A model generated the notes under the pieces. It was not told the origin of the DNA. It did no database searches and saw only the letters and a list, made by a program, of their open reading frames with translations. 64,000 nt of DNA, from positions 22,447 through 86,446 of the forward strand of contig CALGLE010000013.1 of the NCBI GenBank assembly GCA_937930305.1, read 5' to 3'. The stretch is from an uncultured Granulosicoccaceae bacterium. GTDB lineage: Bacteria; Pseudomonadota; Gammaproteobacteria; Granulosicoccales; Granulosicoccaceae. Both the position numbers and the translations under genes were made by a program. How positions within the stretch are numbered: the first letter of the stretch is position 1; every line of letters begins with the position of its first letter. Shown here piece after piece: positions 57,341 through 64,000 of this stretch.

Positions 57341-58708
57341 TCAAATATGCACGCCAAAACCTAACCCTATATGCCCTATTTCCTGCACCGTTTCACCCAG
57401 GGTTGGATGTGCATGGATGGTATTCGCCAAATCTTCCAGTGTTGCACACATTTCTATGGCCAAAGCAAATTCACCGGCCAATTCAGCCACACCAGAACCC
57501 ACTGCCTGTATGCCTAGCAGTAACTGGGTATTGGGTTCATAAACTGCGCGAACAAACCCATCGGTTCGATCCATAGTTAAGGCCCGAGCATTCCCTGCGA
57601 GTGGGAACGTAGCGCTTTCAAACTGCTGCGATGGTAGTTCGCCAGCCACAACAATTTCTGGATCGGTAAAACAAACCGCCGGTATAACGCGTTTGTCCCA
57701 CACCGTGGTTTTACCTGCAATGTGTTCAGCCACCACCATACCTTGCGCCATGGCTCGATGGGCCAACATGGGTTCGGCTGTTATGTCCCCAATGGCGTAA
57801 ACACCTCGCATGGATGTGGAGCAGGTTTTGTCAATCTTGATTGCACCTTGGTGTCGATCCAACCCCAACGAGTTGATGCCGTTGTTCGAGCCGTTAGGTG
57901 TGCGCCCTATCGTGATCAGTACTTTATCAGCTGAGATATCAACCTCTTTACCATTACCCTCACCGTGCAACACCGATTGAGTAAATGCCGTGGCCCGCGT
58001 GTTGACGTGAACGTCCACACCTAGGTGCTTAAGTTGGTCAGCAACAGGTTTGGTTAAAGCCGCGTCGTATTGCGGCAATAGGCGATCGGCTGCTTCTAAC
58101 ACCGTGACTTGGGACCCTAATTTTGCCAATGCGGTACCGATCTCCAAGCCAATATACCCACCACCCACGACGGCTAGGGAATTGGGGACTTGTTGCAACG
58201 CTAAAGCTTCCGTGGAAGATAAAACGTCACCGCCAAAAGGAATGCCAGGCAAAGGTGTGGCGTATGAGCCAGTCGCTAAAACCAAGTGTTCACAGCGATA
58301 CCGGGTGACACCTTCATCGGTTTGAACATCCACGGTTTTACCATCTACCACCTGTGCATCGCCAATCAGTAATTGCGCTCCTGCCCGATGTAAAAGCCCA
58401 CTGACGCCACTATTGAGTTTATTGACAATACCCTGCTTCCAAACCTGTGAATGTTTTAAGTCAAACTCAATAGAGCCAATACGAATTCCCGAGGCATTTT
58501 CTTGGGTGTATTGCGACGCCTTATAATATTCATCAGCTACATGAATCAGCGCCTTGGATGGCACACAACCCACATTCAAACACGTACCACCAGGGTGCCT
58601 ACGTTCCACAACAAGAGTGTTAAGCCCCAACTTAGCTGCATGAATGCCACAAACATAGCCTCCAGGGCCAGCGCCTATAATTAAAACCTCACAGTTTTCG
58701 TGGTTCAT
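57341..58708 (-). CDS. lpdV: dihydrolipoyl dehydrogenase of the branched-chain complex (E3)
   Basis: 455 residues. FAD motif IIGAGPGGYVCG, redox disulfide GGTCLNVGCVPS (Cys43, Cys48), NAD motif VVGGGYIGLEIG, and the C-terminal His-Glu pair in HAHPTLGETVQE (about 434, 439). It reoxidises the lipoyl group of the E2 subunit. Last gene of the operon, 3 bp after the E2 gene, as in Pseudomonas bkd operons. Confidence 0.93.
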   Translation of the reverse strand: MNHENCEVLIIGAGPGGYVCGIHAAKLGLNTLVVERRHPGGTCLNVGCVPSKALIHVADEYYKASQYTQENASGIRIGSIEFDLKHSQVWKQGIVNKLNSGVSGLLHRAGAQLLIGDAQVVDGKTVDVQTDEGVTRYRCEHLVLATGSYATPLPGIPFGGDVLSSTEALALQQVPNSLAVVGGGYIGLEIGTALAKLGSQVTVLEAADRLLPQYDAALTKPVADQLKHLGVDVHVNTRATAFTQSVLHGEGNGKEVDISADKVLITIGRTPNGSNNGINSLGLDRHQGAIKIDKTCSTSMRGVYAIGDITAEPMLAHRAMAQGMVVAEHIAGKTTVWDKRVIPAVCFTDPEIVVAGELPSQQFESATFPLAGNARALTMDRTDGFVRAVYEPNTQLLLGIQAVGSGVAELAGEFALAIEMCATLEDLANTIHAHPTLGETVQEIGHIGLGFGVHI

Positions 58709-58711
58709 CGC

Positions 58712-60061
58712 TTAGCTCTCGAGAAATATCAATGCTGGGTTTTCTAATAACTTCTTAAGTGTTTGTACAAACACCGCAGCATCCCAGCCATCAATGACTC
58801 GGTGATCAAAACTGGCAGAAATGTTCATCATCTGTCTAGGCTGAAACTGCGAGCCATCCCAATGAGGTCGTGTTGCTACTTTATTAATTCCAACGATCGC
58901 CACCTCAGGCAAATTAATGATGGGCGTTGTAGCAATAGCGCCCAACGGACCCAGAGAAGAAATGGTTATGGTGGAGCCACTTAATTCATTCGCTTGCGCT
59001 TTTCCGTTGCGACAAGCCTCAGCTAACCGTGCAATGCTGGCAGCGGTATCAAACAATCCCAGACTTTCCGCGTGCTGAATCACAGGTACGACTAAACCCG
59101 CGGGGGTCATTGTGGCTACGCCAATGTGCACCGGCGAGTAGCGTGTGATAGTTTCCTTTGCATCATCAAAGTGGGCATTCATTTCAGGATGATCTTGCAC
59201 CGCCCGACAAAGCGCTGCTGATATGAACGGTAGTAAGGTTAACTTCGGTTGGTCCCCTCGCGTATCGTTCATGGTGGCACGCAAGGTTTCAAGTTCGGTG
59301 ACATCGATTTCCTCAACCACCGTGATATGAGGCACCTTTGCGTTTGCCTCAGCCATTCGTTCGGCAATTTTTCGGCGCAGCCCAACTACCTTAATCGTCT
59401 CTTCACCAAAACGTTGAGAACGCACTGAGGCATGTGTGGATGAATGCGAATTTACTCCGTGTTCAAAGTAGGCGTCTATATCCACCTCAGTGATGCGCCC
59501 CGCAGGACCTGAACCCAGTACTTGCTCTAACGCAATTCCGCTGCGCCTAGCACGTGCTCTAACCGCCGGTGACGCCAGCACCGGTGCACCTTCCGCACGC
59601 ATAACGGCGGGTCTTTGAGCGGTATTTGACGCGGTCGATTCGGGCTGAGAAATGCGATTGGACACTTGAGATGATGATTGGGAATCTATGTCTTCAGGCT
59701 TTGGGGTTTCAATAAAAGATGGCTTTGTCGCGTTCGTCTTTGTAACATCCGTACCCCTATCGCTGCGTTGCTGAGTTTCGTTCAGTGAATCGTTAGACGT
59801 TGTTGCTTCAAGGCCTTGCGCATGTGAATCCATATGGATTAGATCAGAGCCCACGGCTAGAACATCACCAACTTCCCCGTGCAATTTGACGATAGTGCCA
59901 TCGTAAAGCGAGGGAATCTCTACTGTCGCCTTGTCCGTCATGACCGATGCCAGCAAATCATCTTCGGATACGATTTGGCCCACACTCACATGCCATTCAA
60001 CCAATTCCGCTTCCGCAACACCTTCACCAATGTCAGGTAATTTTATGGTTAGTCTATTCAT
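58712..60061 (-). CDS. bkdB: branched-chain 2-oxoacid dehydrogenase E2 (lipoamide acyltransferase)
   Basis: 449 residues. One lipoyl domain with Lys44 in TDKATVEIPS, a Ser/Thr-rich linker, a peripheral subunit-binding domain (VRARARRSGIALEQVLGSGP) at about 163-196, and the catalytic domain with His420 and Asp424 in SFDHRVIDG. It transfers the branched acyl group to CoA. Two bases separate it from the E1 beta gene. Confidence 0.93.
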   Translation of the reverse strand: MNRLTIKLPDIGEGVAEAELVEWHVSVGQIVSEDDLLASVMTDKATVEIPSLYDGTIVKLHGEVGDVLAVGSDLIHMDSHAQGLEATTSNDSLNETQQRSDRGTDVTKTNATKPSFIETPKPEDIDSQSSSQVSNRISQPESTASNTAQRPAVMRAEGAPVLASPAVRARARRSGIALEQVLGSGPAGRITEVDIDAYFEHGVNSHSSTHASVRSQRFGEETIKVVGLRRKIAERMAEANAKVPHITVVEEIDVTELETLRATMNDTRGDQPKLTLLPFISAALCRAVQDHPEMNAHFDDAKETITRYSPVHIGVATMTPAGLVVPVIQHAESLGLFDTAASIARLAEACRNGKAQANELSGSTITISSLGPLGAIATTPIINLPEVAIVGINKVATRPHWDGSQFQPRQMMNISASFDHRVIDGWDAAVFVQTLKKLLENPALIFLES

Positions 60062-60063
60062 GA

Positions 60064-61074
60064 TTAGTATTTCATCGCTTTGACTAAAGCGGCGCCTAAG
60101 CGTTTAGGCCCTGGAAAGTAATCCCATTCCGCGGCGTGCGGGTACGGAGCATCCCAACCCGTGATGCGTTGAATGGGTGCTTTCAAATGCCAAAAGCACG
60201 CCTCTTGCACTTCAGCTATTAATTCCGCACCAAAACCACTGGTTTTGGTGGCTTCGTGCACCACCACACATCGCCCCGTTTTTTCGACAGATTGCTGAAC
60301 AGTGTCAAGATCCAGCGGCAACAAGGTTCTTAAATCAATAATTTCTGCATCCACTCCCGATTCTTCAGCGGCCGCTTGCGCCACATACACCATGGTTCCG
60401 TAAGCCAAAACCGTCACCTCGTTGCCAGAACACCTAATAGCCGCCTTTCCCAATGGAACCGTGTAGTGATCGGGCGGCACCTCGCCATCAGGGTGTTGCG
60501 ACCATGACACCGACTTAGCTTGGTGATCGCCGTTAAACGGACCGTTGTATAAACGCTTAGGTTCGAGAAAAATAACCGGATCAGGGTCTTCTATAGCGGC
60601 AATGAGTAAGCCTTTTGCATCATAGGGTGTGGACGGTATGACCGTTTTAAGCCCAGCCACATGCGTGAACAAGGCTTCTGGGCTTTGGCTGTGTGTTTGC
60701 CCACCGAAAATGCCCCCGCCCGTTGGCATTCGTATCACCATCGGACACGTGAATTGTCCATTCGAACGAAAACGCATGCGCGCAGCTTCTTGGGTTATTT
60801 GATCGTATGCTGGATACATATAATCGGCGAACTGCATTTCCACGCACGGTCGCATGCCATGCGTTGCCATGCCAATCGCCATACCGACAATAGCGCTTTC
60901 ATTGATGGGTGTATCAAATACGCGTTGTTCACCGTATTTTTCTTGCAGCCCAGCAGTGCAACGGAATACACCACCAAAGTAGCCCACGTCTTCACCAAAT
61001 ATCACCACGCCCGGGTCTTCTGCCAGTTTTACATCCATGGCATCACGAAGCGCCTCAACCATACTCATCGCCAT
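60064..61074 (-). CDS. bkdA2: branched-chain 2-oxoacid dehydrogenase E1 beta
   Basis: 336 residues, transketolase-type beta subunit (VVIFGEDVGYFGGVFRCTAGL, RVFDTPINESAIVGMAIGMA, PHAAEWDYFPGPKRLGAALVKA). The sequence GVFRCT is typical of branched-chain rather than pyruvate enzymes. Forms the alpha2-beta2 E1 with the preceding gene product, 3 bp away. Confidence 0.93.
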   Translation of the reverse strand: MAMSMVEALRDAMDVKLAEDPGVVIFGEDVGYFGGVFRCTAGLQEKYGEQRVFDTPINESAIVGMAIGMATHGMRPCVEMQFADYMYPAYDQITQEAARMRFRSNGQFTCPMVIRMPTGGGIFGGQTHSQSPEALFTHVAGLKTVIPSTPYDAKGLLIAAIEDPDPVIFLEPKRLYNGPFNGDHQAKSVSWSQHPDGEVPPDHYTVPLGKAAIRCSGNEVTVLAYGTMVYVAQAAAEESGVDAEIIDLRTLLPLDLDTVQQSVEKTGRCVVVHEATKTSGFGAELIAEVQEACFWHLKAPIQRITGWDAPYPHAAEWDYFPGPKRLGAALVKAMKY

Positions 61075-61077
61075 CGC

Positions 61078-62316
61078 TTAAAACCCCGATTCTTGTCGTT
61101 GCCGACGTAAGTGCTCTGGCATTTCTGCAAACACTTCGTTAAACATTAACGCAGGCGACAGTGGTTTGTTGTCCACTAAGGTGCCGTGCGCTTCAACCGC
61201 TTTTTGAGTGGTAGTAATTTCATCCAATAATTGCGCTTGCGTTTGCACATGCCGTTCTTCCGACCAAGCCTCATTCACGATCAAGTGCTGCTTTAGTCGG
61301 TCAATGGGGTCCCCCAGTGGCCAGGCTTTGGCTTCATCACGCGGTCGATAAGCTGACGGATCATCGGATGTGGAATGCGGAGCTGTGCGATAGGTAAACC
61401 ATTCGATAGCCACCGGTCCATAACCTTGGCGAACACGCGTCAGCGCCCATCGTGACACCGCACATACCGCTAAATAGTCATTCCCATCCACTCTTAACGA
61501 AGGAATACCGTAACCGCGTGCTCGAGCCGCATAGGTTCGTGACTTACCACTGGCAACACCCGTGTAAGTAGAGATGGCCCATTGATTGTTGACGATGTTC
61601 AAAACGATCGGTGGTTGATACACCGATGCACACAACAGCGCAGAATGAAAATCGTTTGAAGCGGTTGCCCCATCCCCTATCCACCCAGCTGTGATCTTTC
61701 CATCGTCGGTCAGCGCGTTAGCCATCGCCCAACCCACAGCTTGTATGTATTGGGTGCCTAAGTTTCCAGAGATACTAAAAAAACCATCTTTACGAGATGA
61801 ATGCATTACCGGCAATTGGCGGCCTTGCATGGGGTCAAGTTCGTTTGAATACAACTGACCCATCAACAGCTCCATAGAATAACCGGCTGCGATTAGCAGA
61901 GACTGCTGTCGATAGGTAGGGAAATTCATGTCACCTGGTTGCAGCTGCCGTTGAAACGCACAACCAATGGCTTCTTCACCCGTGCATTGCACATAGAACG
62001 AAGTTTTTCCTTGCCTCTGCGCATTCAACATGCGTTGATCCAAGGTTCGTATGGTCATCATGTCACGCAGTCCTTGGGTAAGAAACTCCAAGTCCACGTC
62101 GTCGATAAAGTCTGCCCACGGGCCAACCGCATGACCCTCATCGTTCAATACACGAATCAACCCGTTAGCATAGGGGCGACAGTCGGCCGCGACGATATCG
62201 ATGGGGGGCACACCCAGTTCACCCGCTACACCGACATCAACAGAAGAGAAATCGGGCGATTCATTGGGGCGTGCAGGCGGCTTTGGAAACGTCAGCGCCG
62301 GAGCATTTTTTTTCAT
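61078..62316 (-). CDS. bkdA1: branched-chain 2-oxoacid dehydrogenase E1 alpha
   Basis: 412 residues, thiamine-diphosphate-binding subunit (WIGDGATASNDFHSAL, VNNQWAIS). The SFYVQCTGEEAIG, PTYRQQSLLIA, RTAPHSTSDDPSAYRP and C-terminal HLRRQRQESG segments match Pseudomonas BkdA1 closely. I choose ATG 62316 because it gives the Pseudomonas-like N-terminus (MKKNAPALTFPKP) and length; a TTG 48 bp upstream extends the frame without a ribosome binding site. First gene of the bkd operon, divergent from the Lrp-family gene. Confidence 0.93.
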   Translation of the reverse strand: MKKNAPALTFPKPPARPNESPDFSSVDVGVAGELGVPPIDIVAADCRPYANGLIRVLNDEGHAVGPWADFIDDVDLEFLTQGLRDMMTIRTLDQRMLNAQRQGKTSFYVQCTGEEAIGCAFQRQLQPGDMNFPTYRQQSLLIAAGYSMELLMGQLYSNELDPMQGRQLPVMHSSRKDGFFSISGNLGTQYIQAVGWAMANALTDDGKITAGWIGDGATASNDFHSALLCASVYQPPIVLNIVNNQWAISTYTGVASGKSRTYAARARGYGIPSLRVDGNDYLAVCAVSRWALTRVRQGYGPVAIEWFTYRTAPHSTSDDPSAYRPRDEAKAWPLGDPIDRLKQHLIVNEAWSEERHVQTQAQLLDEITTTQKAVEAHGTLVDNKPLSPALMFNEVFAEMPEHLRRQRQESGF

Positions 62317-62407
62317 CGGAAGTAGCACCTTTGAAACATCAAACGTTTGGACGGAGTCATGCAATAAATGGACAGCATCGGTTGCTTGTTAGAGAGTAGT
62401 TCTCATA

Positions 62408-62434
62408 ATTGGGGTTTTTTGCTCTATATTGGGG
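62408..62434. promoter_or_regulatory. direct repeat in the bkd/bkdR divergent promoter region
   Basis: ATTGGGG occurs at 62408 and 62428, exactly 20 bp apart, so both lie on the same face of the helix. The region is the 175-bp gap between bkdA1 and the Lrp-family gene, where BkdR-type activators bind. Function is inferred from position. Confidence 0.35.
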
Positions 62435-62491
62435 ACAATTTGAGCCTGAACGAGAAGTTTCAGCCAATATTTGACTAAAAAGAGGTGTTTC

Positions 62492-62953
62492 ATGCGCGAC
62501 CTAGATAATGCCGATCTAAGAATTCTGCGAGCCATGCAGCAAGATGGCAGCCGATCGGTCACTCAAATAGCCGATGAGGCGGGTCTTTCGCAATCTCCCT
62601 GTTCGCGGCGCATTCAACGATTGCAAGAGATGGGCGTGATTCGAGGCAAGTCGGTTGATTTAGATCGCCGTAAGTTGGGATTTAACGTAGTTGTCGTCGC
62701 CCGAGTGAAACTAGAAAAACACGATCAAGAAACGTTGGTGGCATTTAAAGCCGCTATTCATGCGATTGCAGAAATTCAATATGCAGTTTTATTAATGGGT
62801 GCATACGATTTTGATTTACACATCGTGGTGCGTGACATTGATCAATATCAAGTGCTGTTGCATCAGCAGTTGGTATCCTTACCCGGTGTGAAAGAAATTG
62901 AGAGTTCGGTGGTTTTGGAAATGGCTAAGAAAACGAACGCGTTACCTATTTGA
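62492..62953 (+). CDS. bkdR: Lrp/AsnC-family regulator, likely activator of bkd (BkdR-like)
   Basis: 153 residues: N-terminal helix-turn-helix (DNADLRILRAMQQDGSRSVT, IADEAGLSQSPCSRRIQRLQ) and a C-terminal RAM ligand domain (YAVLLMGAYDFDLHIVV). The ATG at 62492 has GAGGTG just upstream; an earlier in-frame TTG at 62471 is rejected. Divergent from bkdA1 as in Pseudomonas, where BkdR activates the operon in response to branched-chain amino acids. Confidence 0.88.
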   Translation: MRDLDNADLRILRAMQQDGSRSVTQIADEAGLSQSPCSRRIQRLQEMGVIRGKSVDLDRRKLGFNVVVVARVKLEKHDQETLVAFKAAIHAIAEIQYAVLLMGAYDFDLHIVVRDIDQYQVLLHQQLVSLPGVKEIESSVVLEMAKKTNALPI

Positions 62954-62957
62954 GATT

Positions 62958-63941
62958 CTAGTTTACCCAATCCCATTTTAGCTCTAGCGTTTTATCTTTA
63001 TATTCGATAAAGAAAGAGCCCGGCTGAGCATGAACTTGAACAATATTGGGTGCACCGCCGATAGGCGCTTTGAAAATTCCGTATAAGGGTCTATCCAATT
63101 GTAACTGACCATCGATATAACGCAGCCCCATCTCTTTGCTGTTTACAATGACTCTAGCGTTGTGGATATTCTCCTCAGTTACTGCAGGATCATGAATATG
63201 CAGAAGCATCGGGTGCACCGAAAATTCCGAATTGTCCCGTACATCAACTGAAAGTTCGTAATCCGAGTTTGCTGCGTCTACTTCATATTCAAGATCAATA
63301 GTAGCGAACCCCAATTCATTAGTAGCATTGTTGGTCATCAAGACTATCGACTGTGTAGAGAAGGTGTTTATATCAATAATAATTTCTTCAGATTCAAAGC
63401 GTCCAGCAAAAGGATACGGTCTAAGTACCTCTTCGATATCTGGGTTCTCGTCAAAATAGGTCTGCGCCGGATGTGGTGTCTGTGTTATTTGAAATTCACG
63501 GTCTATTGAGATAATTGGTGCACCCGCTGATACCTTTCCATACAAACTATCAGCCATTATGATCACCTTCTTTTCGAGGCGTTTATCACTCGGTATGCTG
63601 TCTGTAATCATGTCAAACACAGTACCTGAGACGCGAAATTTTAATTGATCAGTGCCAAGCTTTTGTATTGCGATTTTTCCCGGATGATCTTCAGGTGCGC
63701 CGTACACAATCGGGTCTAATTCGATATAAGGAGAGGCGACAGTGCGAAAAGATACCATCGTTGATTGTTTATTTTCCTCATCACCATCGAAGATATGGGA
63801 ATATTTTTGTTGATCAAACTGATAAATAGACAGTTCAACATCGCCGCTGGTCGTTTCAGTATTCTGCTCTGCAGCAAACACCGAATTTGGCATGCCTGAT
63901 AGTAAGAGACCAAGTACAACAGATTTAAAAAATGATTCCAT
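62958..63941 (-). CDS. secreted protein of unknown function
   Basis: 327 residues with a clear signal peptide (MESFFKSVVLGLLLSGMPNSVFA-AEQ) and a beta-rich, acidic mature part without Cys. There are no recognisable catalytic motifs. GGGAGT close upstream of the ATG gives a strong ribosome binding site. It ends 4 bp from the convergent Lrp-family gene and is not obviously linked to bkd. Confidence 0.8.
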   Translation of the reverse strand: MESFFKSVVLGLLLSGMPNSVFAAEQNTETTSGDVELSIYQFDQQKYSHIFDGDEENKQSTMVSFRTVASPYIELDPIVYGAPEDHPGKIAIQKLGTDQLKFRVSGTVFDMITDSIPSDKRLEKKVIIMADSLYGKVSAGAPIISIDREFQITQTPHPAQTYFDENPDIEEVLRPYPFAGRFESEEIIIDINTFSTQSIVLMTNNATNELGFATIDLEYEVDAANSDYELSVDVRDNSEFSVHPMLLHIHDPAVTEENIHNARVIVNSKEMGLRYIDGQLQLDRPLYGIFKAPIGGAPNIVQVHAQPGSFFIEYKDKTLELKWDWVN

Positions 63942-64000
63942 TCTTACTCCCTTTAGAATGCCGCCTCTTTAGATCGATATTTCTGCGTGCAGCCAGTCGT

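Overview
The window reads as a chromosomal segment of a marine-type gammaproteobacterium of moderate GC content. This rests on the gene set: a Rof-type Rho inhibitor, FadH, a Pseudomonas-style bkd operon with a divergent Lrp-family regulator, a tandem glycine riboswitch and an SmoEFGK-type polyol transporter. I cannot name the genus. There is no phage, integrase, transposase, CRISPR array, tRNA or rRNA that I can recognise. Most genes are metabolic and sit in compact operons with 1-4 nt overlaps.

Layout. 1-6.2 kb: the start of a membrane sensor protein, a TAXI-type solute-binding protein, FadH (2,4-dienoyl-CoA reductase), an amidase and an HtrA-like protease. 6.4-15.4 kb: a polyamine block on the minus strand (transaminase, PotABCD-like ABC transporter, acetylpolyamine amidohydrolase, and an enzyme of the trimethylamine/dimethylamine dehydrogenase family), facing a truncated agmatinase relic. 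15.6-19.4 kb: a sulfide dehydrogenase flavoprotein with a decayed cytochrome partner, a VOC protein, Rof, and a small kinase. 19.5-23.6 kb: a secreted protein diverging from a membrane Ser/Thr kinase followed by an FHA-winged-helix regulator. 23.6-34 kb: a GST, a fused Sat-CysC, a class III transaminase, a second TMADH-family gene broken by one nonsense codon, a Tm-1-like protein, and a kinase/PLP phospho-lyase-like pair. 34.4-39.4 kb: a GGDEF-EAL protein and a radical SAM/alpha-beta hydrolase pair.

39.6-47.2 kb is a complete polyol catabolic locus: LacI regulator, binding protein, two permeases, ATPase, sorbitol dehydrogenase and mannitol dehydrogenase. One permease appears to start with ATC. 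47.5-51.3 kb is a reactive-sulfur detoxification operon: a BigR/SqrR-like ArsR repressor with a conserved Cys pair, two YeeE/YedE half-transporters, a persulfide-dioxygenase-type beta-lactamase-fold enzyme and a SulP permease. 51.4-55.3 kb holds an MipA-like porin, a small exported protein and Tex. 55.65-57.2 kb has a tandem glycine riboswitch in front of a DadA-like amine oxidoreductase. 57.3-62.5 kb is bkdA1-bkdA2-bkdB-lpdV with a divergent BkdR-like gene. The window ends in a secreted protein of unknown function.

Together the genes describe a heterotroph living on amines, polyamines, amino acids, fatty acids and sugar alcohols, with handling of reduced sulfur. At least three loci show gene decay: the agmatinase, the second TMADH-family gene and the flavocytochrome c cytochrome subunit. 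The least conventional items are the kinase/FHA-winged-helix locus with a tandem 12-bp repeat in its promoter region, the ATC start, the apparently leaderless sulfur repressor mRNA, and the radical SAM pair with an unusual cysteine motif.
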